A stretch of 64,000 nucleotides of DNA from TMED14 sp002378565 (GTDB taxonomy: Bacteria > Bacteroidota > Bacteroidia > Flavobacteriales > Schleiferiaceae): assembly GCA_943846715.1 (NCBI GenBank), contig OX044356.1, positions 186,001-250,000 of the forward strand, written 5' to 3'. Of this stretch, positions 43,526 through 51,233 are shown in pieces. Below the pieces are notes generated by a model. It saw only the letters and a program-made list of their open reading frames with translations, was not told the origin of the DNA and did no database searches. How positions within the stretch are numbered: the first letter of the stretch is position 1; every line of letters starts with the position of its first letter. The translations under genes and the position numbers were made by a program.

Positions 43526-44489
43526 TCAGCTTTTTTGCCCAATAGGGTGCCGTCATAGCGCCCCTTGACCCCAATCCATTGAGAAAGCCTAGGTTGCTCT
43601 CAACATCATGCCAGCCCAGCCTCACGATGCGGTCTTTCATGGTTGGCCGGATGCCTACCCATTGATCCACGACGCGCAGGCCAGGCATGGAAAACCAAGG
43701 CTTCAAGCCATCCAACAATTCAAGCCTGGCAGCCTTGCTTGGTGGGTCATTGAATTTGTCCCAACTGTAAGTCGCGCCCAGTTTAGCCATGGAACCCCCT
43801 TCGGGCAAAAGGAAATGGCTTTGATGGTAGGGGTGATGCATGGCCTCGCCATCCCATGCGATGGTCAAGCCTTCTCCGCGTGAAGCGGCAAAGGGCAATT
43901 CACCAAAAAAATAGTTTGTCCATTGGGCTTGAACCCCTTCCGCAAGGATCAAGGCATCCACCTTGTGGCCGGAGACAAGCCAGGCTTTGCCTTCTCGTTC
44001 AATGTGGTCAACCTGCCCTTGGATCAATTGTTCGCCAAGGTGTGTTGCCATGGCCTTCAAATAGGCTTTGCTGTGTAATCGCCCACTGTGTTGGACTTGC
44101 CCCACATGGCTGTGCTGAATACCCGGGTGATCTGCCTCATGGCATGGCCCGATAAAGGGCTTCAATGCTTGAACGTCAGCCAGCTGCCCCCAGCCTTCTG
44201 TTGCTTGGTTGCCAATGAGGACTTCCCTGATGGAATCCATGTTCAAGAGGCCTTGCCCTAGGCTGGCCTCAACTGATAGGTAGTAGGCCTGCATGGCATT
44301 CAGATGCATCTGTGCCTGCTGCACCACCTTTCGACGCCGCAAGGTGACAGGATTGATTAAACCAGAAGCCATCCATGAAGCGGATTGCTCAATGCCCCGA
44401 TCAAACACCGTGACAGTGTGCCCCGCTTGCTGCAGTTGCCAGGCTAGTGCGCTGCCGCCAAAGCCTTGTCCAATGATGCCTATGTGCAT
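43503..44489 (-). CDS. FAD-dependent oxidoreductase (DAO family)
   Basis: 328-residue flavoprotein. The dinucleotide-binding loop is IGIIGQGFGGSALAWQLQQAGHTVTVFDR (GxGxxG at the start). GLINPVTLRRRKV resembles the FAD domain of glycine/D-amino-acid oxidases, including the oxidoreductase half of MnmC. The C-terminal part has LGATYSWDKFNDPP and LGFLNGLGSRGAMTAPYWA, also DAO-like. Substrate not identifiable; a role in tRNA or amino-acid oxidation is possible. A strong terminator separates it from gldN. Confidence 0.85.
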   Translation of the reverse strand: MHIGIIGQGFGGSALAWQLQQAGHTVTVFDRGIEQSASWMASGLINPVTLRRRKVVQQAQMHLNAMQAYYLSVEASLGQGLLNMDSIREVLIGNQATEGWGQLADVQALKPFIGPCHEADHPGIQHSHVGQVQHSGRLHSKAYLKAMATHLGEQLIQGQVDHIEREGKAWLVSGHKVDALILAEGVQAQWTNYFFGELPFAASRGEGLTIAWDGEAMHHPYHQSHFLLPEGGSMAKLGATYSWDKFNDPPSKAARLELLDGLKPWFSMPGLRVVDQWVGIRPTMKDRIVRLGWHDVESNLGFLNGLGSRGAMTAPYWAKKLITAAPWA

Positions 44490-44508
44490 GTCCTACAATT
44501 GAGGTATA

Positions 44509-44535
44509 AAAAAAAGGCCGCTTTGAGCGGCCTTT
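44509..44535 (-). terminator. Terminator of the gldKLMN operon
   Basis: AAAGGCCGCT and AGCGGCCTTT pair perfectly with a three-base loop. On the minus strand a run of eight T follows, thirteen bases past the gldN stop. Confidence 0.92.
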
Positions 44536-44547
44536 CAATGGGGTTGA

Positions 44548-45372
44548 CTAGAACTGCCAGAGGTCATGTTCGTAGTTGCGAAGTTCCTCACGGATTCGAC
44601 GCGACTCAAGCAGCTGATCCAATGGGCGGCCATTCTTGTAATCTTTGATCTCTCGATCGTAAACATTGTTCTCCTTGTAAACCACAGCATTGAAGTAGCG
44701 CATTTGGAAAATCTGATCAAATGTCATGCGACGCGTGTTGTTCGATGGGTTGTAAGCCACATGTGCGCTCATAGCCTGTCGGGCGTCAGGGAACCAAATC
44801 CAAAAGGTTGGGTAGATTTCACGCGTGCTTGGATCTTCCACCACAGGTGAAATGCCAAGGATGCGATTCTTCATCTCACCGCGTTTCTTGTCAAAGTACC
44901 AATCTGATTTGATCTCCCAGTAACGCAAATCAGGGGACTTGATTTCAATGGAATCGATACCAAGAATGACGGATGGATCGTCTGGATCAAGTATGGTGTC
45001 AACACGGAAGAGAATGTCCGCTACCTCTTGTGTGGTCAATGGCATCTCAAAGCGATCGTCTACAAAGACTTCTGAAATAGTTCCTTCAGTCATGATGGCA
45101 TCCTTCAACACATCAAACAAAGATTTTCTGTCTGGCAATGCCTTCACTGGGTAGTAAAGTGGATGGTTGAGTTTCTCTTGAACTTGAATGCGCTCCCACT
45201 GACGTGTGGACCACATGATGTCATCCTGGCGGATGAAGCTGTAAGGAACGACTCTTGCGTTGGCGGCGTGCAATTCCCTTTTCGGGGTTAAGCCATCATC
45301 CTCGGGGGTGATGACCTGTCCTGTGGCAAATAAACTACCAACAAGGATGCAAGTGATGAATAGGTGCTTCAT
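44548..45372 (-). CDS. gldN: Type IX secretion/gliding protein GldN
   Basis: 274-residue periplasmic protein; GldN (PorN) binds GldK (PorK) in the ring under the outer membrane. I chose the ATG at 45372 (MKHLFITCILVGSLFATGQ), which gives a signal peptide and begins right after the gldM stop. The body has PYSFIRQDDIMWSTRQWERI, LNHPLYYPVKALPDRKSLFD and YPTFWIWFPDARQA, as in GldN proteins. Last gene of the operon, followed by the terminator at 44509. Confidence 0.95.
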   Translation of the reverse strand: MKHLFITCILVGSLFATGQVITPEDDGLTPKRELHAANARVVPYSFIRQDDIMWSTRQWERIQVQEKLNHPLYYPVKALPDRKSLFDVLKDAIMTEGTISEVFVDDRFEMPLTTQEVADILFRVDTILDPDDPSVILGIDSIEIKSPDLRYWEIKSDWYFDKKRGEMKNRILGISPVVEDPSTREIYPTFWIWFPDARQAMSAHVAYNPSNNTRRMTFDQIFQMRYFNAVVYKENNVYDREIKDYKNGRPLDQLLESRRIREELRNYEHDLWQF

Positions 45373-45373
45373 G

Positions 45374-46891
45374 TTATTGTACGTCAATGGTTATTGGACT
45401 GATTTTGTCCAAGCGTATGCCTTTCGGTGTCTTGGCCTTGATCTTTCGGATAATGACCGTGCTTCCTGGACGGAGGCGCGTGATGCGCTCACGGTACTTG
45501 CTCTCAATGCGGTTGCCAGTGATTTTGATGGGGGCTTGGCCTTCCAATTTCAACTCAAAGCTCACCACGGTAAGCGCTAAATCAAAGGGAAAATCTTTGT
45601 ATTCAGCTTCAACTTTCGCTTTGCTGAAAAGTGATGAAGACATGACACCTTCTGTCTTTTTGTAGACAGAGCCCATAGCTTGTGGTAAGCCCTTGATGCG
45701 GAATTCTTTTTTGCCAGCAGAGCGAAGTTTGCCATTGGCTTGGCGGACGCTCACAGAAATAGTAAGGAGCTTTCCTTGGATCTTGGTGACATCAGCCATG
45801 TACTTGCCATTGCTGCCTTTGACGCCAGGGCCATTAACAACCAAATCTTTGGGGGCTACACCGGGAACAGAAATCTCCAATGGATTGTCCACGTTGCGGT
45901 AAAGTACATTCATTTTTGTTGGAGAAATCACAACTGTTGGTGGTGCGACTGTGTAACTGAAGCTGATGGGGTATTTGGTATCAGATCCTGGTAGACTCAT
46001 GTTGCCTGAGAAGGTTTTCTCACCGATGCCATTAGCTTTCATTTTGAATTTACCAACACCTAAGTTAACAGAGTCCATCTCAATGTCTTCAAAGATGGGG
46101 TTGCGTTTCTGGTCAAAGGCTGCAAGGAAAATGTCAGCTTCAAAGAAATCGCCTTGGGTGACAAAGTTGCTTTTAGGTACCACAACTGCGCGAGCTGCAT
46201 CAAAACGAATGGTGTTCGCATCAATGTTTGAGTACAAATGCTCAACAATTTTAGCTTCCATGCGTCGGACACGGGATTGGTAATCGGTCATGAAAGGTAT
46301 GATTCCAGCCAATGGCAATTCGCCAAATGTGGCGCGCTCCCATGACTCTTTGGTGCCATCTTCTGTGACGTCATTTAGGTCAAAAGTGGTCTCTAAAGCA
46401 TTGATGATCTCCTCATCACCATCTGCCTGAAGCTTCATGAAATCTTTGTATGAAGCAAGGGTTTCCTTGATAGATTGACCCATGCCTTCACCCCCAATAG
46501 CCTTTGCGTTGAGCAAGTAGTTCTCTGCGTAATCTCTGTTGCTGGCACCCTTCAGGCGACCAGTTTCTGGGAGACGTCCACCGGTCTCTTTGATCATAAT
46601 GATCTTGGACTGCGTCAGCATGTCAAAAATCTTGGCGGTTTCAACCTTGACTTGCTTAGCGCGGTCGTTGAACTCAATGGCACGTGGGTTGTCAACAGTG
46701 GCGTTGTCCAAAGCCGTGTAAAGGGTTTCTGTGCCGCGATGCACGGTTAGTACAGTCTCTTCCATGCCGGAATTCAGCTTGTGAAGTACCTTTAGGATGT
46801 CCTGTGATACATTGAGGGCAAGCATTGCCGTCAAGACCAAGTACATCATGTTGATCATCTTTTGTCTCGGAGAAAGTTTTCCTGATGCCAT
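45374..46891 (-). CDS. gldM: Type IX secretion/gliding motor protein GldM
   Basis: 505-residue protein with one membrane helix near the N-terminus (MINMMYLVLTAMLALNVS) and a large periplasmic part of several domains. GldM with GldL forms the proton-driven rotary motor of the type IX system. The start MASGKLSPRQKMINMMYLV is the family N-terminus. The helix carries no obvious change in the expected pattern. It lies between gldL and gldN, one base before the gldN ATG. Confidence 0.96.
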   Translation of the reverse strand: MASGKLSPRQKMINMMYLVLTAMLALNVSQDILKVLHKLNSGMEETVLTVHRGTETLYTALDNATVDNPRAIEFNDRAKQVKVETAKIFDMLTQSKIIMIKETGGRLPETGRLKGASNRDYAENYLLNAKAIGGEGMGQSIKETLASYKDFMKLQADGDEEIINALETTFDLNDVTEDGTKESWERATFGELPLAGIIPFMTDYQSRVRRMEAKIVEHLYSNIDANTIRFDAARAVVVPKSNFVTQGDFFEADIFLAAFDQKRNPIFEDIEMDSVNLGVGKFKMKANGIGEKTFSGNMSLPGSDTKYPISFSYTVAPPTVVISPTKMNVLYRNVDNPLEISVPGVAPKDLVVNGPGVKGSNGKYMADVTKIQGKLLTISVSVRQANGKLRSAGKKEFRIKGLPQAMGSVYKKTEGVMSSSLFSKAKVEAEYKDFPFDLALTVVSFELKLEGQAPIKITGNRIESKYRERITRLRPGSTVIIRKIKAKTPKGIRLDKISPITIDVQ

Positions 46892-46933
46892 CTTCTGAAC
46901 TTAAGGGTTGATGTTTTGAGAGATTGAGTTCGC

Positions 46934-47590
46934 TTAGCTTCGATTCAAATTCATGGCAGCAAGCATGTTGCCATAGACTGAATTCAACTGAGTCAAATTG
47001 CCAGCCATCTTTTCAACTTCTGTAGCCAAGGCTTCAGATTGTTGACCAGCGCTGCCCAATTTCTCCATCAAGTTATTTTGCATCTCCATCTGGTTAGTGG
47101 AGTTTTCTAATTGCACCGAATACAAGGCATTCAATGCCTCCATGCTCTTTGCTGCCTCAGTGAGCTGCTCAGAGTAGGCAGCTGATGCACCAGCAGCATC
47201 TGCTGCATTGTTCAAGGATGCAGCTGTGTCGCTGAGTTTTCGCATGCCATCTCCTAAACTGTCAAGCAATTCAGGGCCAATCTTAGCTTCAGCCATCATT
47301 TTATCCAACTCTTGGGTCACGGTACCACGTGGTCCATTGCCAGAACCATCTTCATCAATTGATAATTCAGGGTAGATCAAGCTCCAGTCGTAATCCTTTG
47401 CAGGTGCCTCAAAAGCAGAAATAAAGAAAATCACAGCCTCTGTGGTTAGACCAATAATCAGCATTTGGTCAGCACCTTTGAGGTGAAGAATTTTAAACAA
47501 GGCACCAAGAATTACAATTGCAGCACCAATACCGTAAAGTTTGGCCATGAAATTTTTGAAGCGTTTTCCGTTGACGTTAATTATAGCCAT
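46934..47590 (-). CDS. gldL: Type IX secretion/gliding motor protein GldL
   Basis: 218 residues with two N-terminal membrane helices (FMAKLYGIGAAIVILGALFKIL and MLIIGLTTEAVIFFISAF) and a cytoplasmic coiled-coil tail. GldL is the stator-like partner of GldM, and a glutamate in its second helix (here in TTEAVIF) is important for proton use in studied species. The tail repeats asparagine-, alanine- and glutamine-rich segments. Length is normal. It lies 42 bases upstream of gldM. Confidence 0.95.
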   Translation of the reverse strand: MAIINVNGKRFKNFMAKLYGIGAAIVILGALFKILHLKGADQMLIIGLTTEAVIFFISAFEAPAKDYDWSLIYPELSIDEDGSGNGPRGTVTQELDKMMAEAKIGPELLDSLGDGMRKLSDTAASLNNAADAAGASAAYSEQLTEAAKSMEALNALYSVQLENSTNQMEMQNNLMEKLGSAGQQSEALATEVEKMAGNLTQLNSVYGNMLAAMNLNRS

Positions 47591-47632
47591 GAGGATTGAG
47601 TTTAGAGGTTGGAGTTGTTGTTGAGGAGTCGG

Positions 47633-49060
47633 TTAAAAGTCAGATGCATCACGTCCAAGGAAGCTTTGCACGGTGCGGAAGCCAATGAATGATTTGCTGG
47701 TGTCTTGGTATTCGTATTCACGAGCGCCTACTTGCATGTAAGCAGCAATGTCCTTCCAAGACCCACCGCGAATCACTTTCCGCTTGAGGGTTTCAGGGTC
47801 GGAGTCATCCGCGTTGTATTTGAAATCTGGGTTGAAGTCGGCCACATAGGCATAACTCACCTCATCCCACGCTGTGCTTGTCCACTCAGCAACATTGCCT
47901 GCCATGTTGTACAAACCATAGCCATTGGGCTCATAGCTGGTTACCTTCAGGGGGTGGAAACCGCCATCTGCCGTAAGGTTGCCGCGTGAGGGCTTGAAGT
48001 TAGCAAGGAAACAACCTTTGCTGTTGGTGGTGTAAGGGCCACCCCATGGGTAGGTTGTGAGCTCACGGCCACCGCGGGCAGCATATTCCCACTCAGATTC
48101 TGTAGGCAAACGGAATTCGTTTTCCTGGAAGTCTTTGTTGCTCTTCAAATAACCATTGCGGTAACCGGTTCTCCAGTTACAAAAGGCCATGGCTTGCTTC
48201 CAGCTGATGCCAACCACAGGGTAGTCGTCGTAGGCAGGGTGCCAGAAGTAGTTGTCGTGCATCTGCTCATTGAAAGAGTAGGTGAAATCAGCCAACCACA
48301 CCAAAGTGTCTGGGTAAATGTTCACGGTCTCAGAACGGAAGAAACTGCTGCGATCTGATTCAGCCTGTCCCTCTTTGATGTAATCGCGGTAGGAGAAGGT
48401 GCGTCCATCACCATCGGCGTCATTGAAGTCATTGCTGAAGCGATTGTCCTTGCTTGCAGCTGCCTTCTTGTCCATCCAGAAATAGAGGTAGTTCATTTGA
48501 CGAGCATCAAGCATGCGGCCACCGAGGTAGCGCTCTTCTGGTGCGAGGTACATGGTCTCCATCACTTCAGCATACTCCAAAGACGGATAGCGACGCGTGG
48601 TCCACTCCAGCTTGCGTCCCCAGTCCAAATGCGTTTGCATGGAGTCAGGGTACTCAAGACCAACATACTCCTCAAAGTAGGTAGGGTTGTTCATGTCCGT
48701 GTAATCAACGTACTCAAATTCCTCAACCAAGCCTTCAGCCAATCGGTAGCGCAAAATGGAATCGCGCACCCAACGAACAAACTGTCGGTACTCATTGTTA
48801 GAAATCTCGGTTTCATCCATGTAATAGGGAGATACCGATACAGTTTTGGTAGGCGCAGTCAAGGTGACAGGCACATCAACATCTGAATTGCCCATGTTGA
48901 ATGAGCCCTGCGGAATGAAAACCATGCCATAGGGGTCAGAAGGGTAGAAGTCGGGGCGGTTTTGAATGCCAACAAGCTCGCCGTGATCAGTTCCGGAACA
49001 TGCCGCAAGCAGCAGGACGGTACAAGCCGACAGGAGTTGTTTTAAGTACTTAGTATTCAT
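47633..49060 (-). CDS. gldK: Type IX secretion/gliding lipoprotein GldK
   Basis: 475-residue outer-membrane lipoprotein (PorK in Porphyromonas), part of the ring with GldN. Signal MNTKYLKQLLSACTVLLLAAC, lipid cysteine C21. The rest is a formylglycine-generating-enzyme-like (sulfatase-modifying factor) fold: FIPQGSFNMGNSD, YYMDETEISNNEYRQF, GISWKQAMAFCNW, LPTESEWEYAARGG, YNMAGNVAEWTS and KVIRGGSWKD. The fold is used structurally here rather than for catalysis, as known for GldK. First gene of gldKLMN proper. Confidence 0.96.
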   Translation of the reverse strand: MNTKYLKQLLSACTVLLLAACSGTDHGELVGIQNRPDFYPSDPYGMVFIPQGSFNMGNSDVDVPVTLTAPTKTVSVSPYYMDETEISNNEYRQFVRWVRDSILRYRLAEGLVEEFEYVDYTDMNNPTYFEEYVGLEYPDSMQTHLDWGRKLEWTTRRYPSLEYAEVMETMYLAPEERYLGGRMLDARQMNYLYFWMDKKAAASKDNRFSNDFNDADGDGRTFSYRDYIKEGQAESDRSSFFRSETVNIYPDTLVWLADFTYSFNEQMHDNYFWHPAYDDYPVVGISWKQAMAFCNWRTGYRNGYLKSNKDFQENEFRLPTESEWEYAARGGRELTTYPWGGPYTTNSKGCFLANFKPSRGNLTADGGFHPLKVTSYEPNGYGLYNMAGNVAEWTSTAWDEVSYAYVADFNPDFKYNADDSDPETLKRKVIRGGSWKDIAAYMQVGAREYEYQDTSKSFIGFRTVQSFLGRDASDF

Positions 49061-49095
49061 ATGCTATCTAGTTAACGTCTAAATCAGTTGCGATA

Positions 49096-50040
49096 TTACA
49101 AAAATATGGGGTTTCGGTAACTGCCATTGATGCGAGGTTTTACCTCAATGTTGAAACAGTAATTGAAAAAGACCTCATGCGAGCCTGAAGAATAGGCAGC
49201 AAGCGGAGAGGTTGTGATGTCGTAGGAGTAGCATGCGCGCAAGTCAGGCATGATTTGGTAGCCCATCATGAGGGACATCGCATCCTGATTTCTGTAGCCC
49301 AATCCAGCGAAGATTTTACCCCGCAATTCTGCAGTGAGGCTGAGATCAAGGGTAAGGTTGGAATTCAAATCTGACTTGAGCAAGGTGCTTGGTGAGATGG
49401 TGATGCCGTAATCAGGCAATTCAATGTGCATGCCACCGGTGAGGTAGTAATGCATTTTGCTTTTGTAACGGGCAGTCTGTCCGGGGAATCGCGCCTCACT
49501 TTGCAGCATGCGGCTTGTTGACAGGCCTGCATACCAAAGAGGTGTGCCGTAATGCATACCAAAGTTCAATTCGGGAGTCATCGCATCGCCAGCCCTTAGA
49601 ATGCTGGGATCTGAAGCTCCTGCCGTTCCATCGGGGTATATCCAGTTAGCGCTCTTGACATTTTTGTTCCTGAAATCGATGGCCAAGCCAATTCCAAGCT
49701 TGCCAGCGCCTAAATCCATTTGGTAGGCATAGCCCAAGGCAGCAGAAATATCTTGAAACACCCCAATTTGATCATTCACAATGCTAACAAGCAGTCCGCC
49801 GTGCAGAATTGAGAGGGGAATATTGGCATTTATGGCTTGTGAAACGGGTGCGTCATCAAAACCAACCCACTGTGAGCGGTTACCTAAATTCAAACATATG
49901 GCATCGGAGTAACCTGCAACGCCAGGATTGAATCCGATCTTATTGTTGTAGTACTGAGTGAATTGCACGTCCTGCTGCGCAAATGCTGCGCTGCTGATGC
50001 AAATTATTACTCCGGAAAAAAATGTCTGACGTAGGGTCAT
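49096..50040 (-). CDS. PorP/SprF-family type IX membrane protein
   Basis: 314-residue outer-membrane beta-barrel. Signal peptide MTLRQTFFSGVIICISSAAFA, then the family opening QDVQFTQYYNNKIGFNPGVAGY and NRSQWVGF. PorP/SprF proteins sit beside gldKLMN and anchor or secrete partners such as SprB-type adhesins. It precedes gldK by 35 bases in the same orientation, so it probably belongs to the operon. I leave the symbol empty because several paralogues usually exist in one genome. Confidence 0.93.
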   Translation of the reverse strand: MTLRQTFFSGVIICISSAAFAQQDVQFTQYYNNKIGFNPGVAGYSDAICLNLGNRSQWVGFDDAPVSQAINANIPLSILHGGLLVSIVNDQIGVFQDISAALGYAYQMDLGAGKLGIGLAIDFRNKNVKSANWIYPDGTAGASDPSILRAGDAMTPELNFGMHYGTPLWYAGLSTSRMLQSEARFPGQTARYKSKMHYYLTGGMHIELPDYGITISPSTLLKSDLNSNLTLDLSLTAELRGKIFAGLGYRNQDAMSLMMGYQIMPDLRACYSYDITTSPLAAYSSGSHEVFFNYCFNIEVKPRINGSYRNPIFL

Positions 50041-50099
50041 TCAGGCATGAAATTAGGCCTCTAAAATAGCAATAATCTACCAGAAAGCACAGATTAATG

Positions 50100-51233
50100 T
50101 TAGATGGCACGCCGACTGGCCTTCCACCAGCGGTCGGGAATGTCGCCTTTTAGCGCTTGAAGGTAATCCTCGTGACTGCATGGAATCATGCTTTTCCTTG
50201 CTGATTCAGATGGACTGGCAGGTACAACCATCCACCAACGCTCTGACAGGGGTGATTTGTAGAAGACCATTTCATGCCCTTCATCCCCTTCCAGCCAGAC
50301 AGTAAACTTGAGGTAGTCCTTCACTGGCCGATGTGGGTAATCGCCTTTGCGCCATTGAATGCCTTCAGCGATGTACCAGATGCCTTGCGCTAAGGCCATC
50401 GCGTTGTGCCCATGCGGGTCAAGTGTGGGGTGATAGCCTGTGAGCATCAACGATGAGGATTTGTCGCTCATGCCTGCGTAACGCATGGCTTGACAAAAGT
50501 CCACTGAGCTCAGGCCGTTGGGGTTGGGGCTGATTTGCCCGGGGGCGTCTACAGAGCCCATGCTGGCGTTGTCTGCCACAATGATGTCCATGTCGCGAAG
50601 CAGGGGCTCTGCCGCAGCCATGGTGCCTTTGATTTGGCCAATTCTGAGGGCCTCAAAGTGCATTTTTTCCATGATGGTCAAAGTCTCCTCTGGTACGAAA
50701 TAGGTTTGGTAGGCCAGGCAAGCCAAGTGGAAAAGGTGGTAGGGCTTTGACATCAATACGTGGGTGAGCCAATTGCTGGCATCTGCCGCTTGGTGGTCAT
50801 CTCCCATGGCGATACCTGAACTGATCACAGCCATGTTCACCAATTGCTCAAGGCTAGCGTAAGCCTTGTACAGGCCAAGTGCGTCTTGACTTTGTCCGCC
50901 AATGAAGATAGGAATGCATTGCCGCTGGATGAGCTCTTTCGCGACATCCTCTATCGCGACCAGGGTGTCGACATGGTCTCGCCCTGCAGGCACATTGCCC
51001 AAGTCGGCAAAGTCAAAGTCCCAAGCACCCTTTTGCAAGGTGTAGAGCTGTTGACGGATGGCATTGGCTGCCTGGTGTTCGCCATTGGCGTCAGGTAGAC
51101 CAATCAAGGCCAATCGGCAGGCCTTCACATCAGGCAAGCCATTGGCATCATGCATCATCATGGTTTGACCAATGGATGAAATGTCCTCAGGAAGGAGCAG
51201 GTCAGCAGGTTGAAGGATATCCTCCCACATCAC
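50100..51233 (-). CDS. Arginase-fold protein with degenerate metal site
   Basis: 377 residues with the ureohydrolase (arginase/agmatinase/formimidoylglutamase) fold. Where active enzymes carry GG-x-H, D-x-H-x-D and the D-x-D cluster, this protein reads GGQSQD (112-117), ISSGIAMGD (137-145) and ADNASMGSVDAP (220-231). The histidine and nearly all aspartate ligands of the two manganese ions are gone. The shape-forming DAPGQISPN and GYHPTLDPHGHNAMALA remain. It is therefore probably not a hydrolase but a pseudoenzyme. It lies between topA (ATGA overlap) and porP-gldKLMN, a position that may hint at a motility or secretion role. Similar proteins in related genomes are labelled formimidoylglutamase. 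Confidence 0.82.
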   Translation of the reverse strand: MMWEDILQPADLLLPEDISSIGQTMMMHDANGLPDVKACRLALIGLPDANGEHQAANAIRQQLYTLQKGAWDFDFADLGNVPAGRDHVDTLVAIEDVAKELIQRQCIPIFIGGQSQDALGLYKAYASLEQLVNMAVISSGIAMGDDHQAADASNWLTHVLMSKPYHLFHLACLAYQTYFVPEETLTIMEKMHFEALRIGQIKGTMAAAEPLLRDMDIIVADNASMGSVDAPGQISPNPNGLSSVDFCQAMRYAGMSDKSSSLMLTGYHPTLDPHGHNAMALAQGIWYIAEGIQWRKGDYPHRPVKDYLKFTVWLEGDEGHEMVFYKSPLSERWWMVVPASPSESARKSMIPCSHEDYLQALKGDIPDRWWKASRRAI

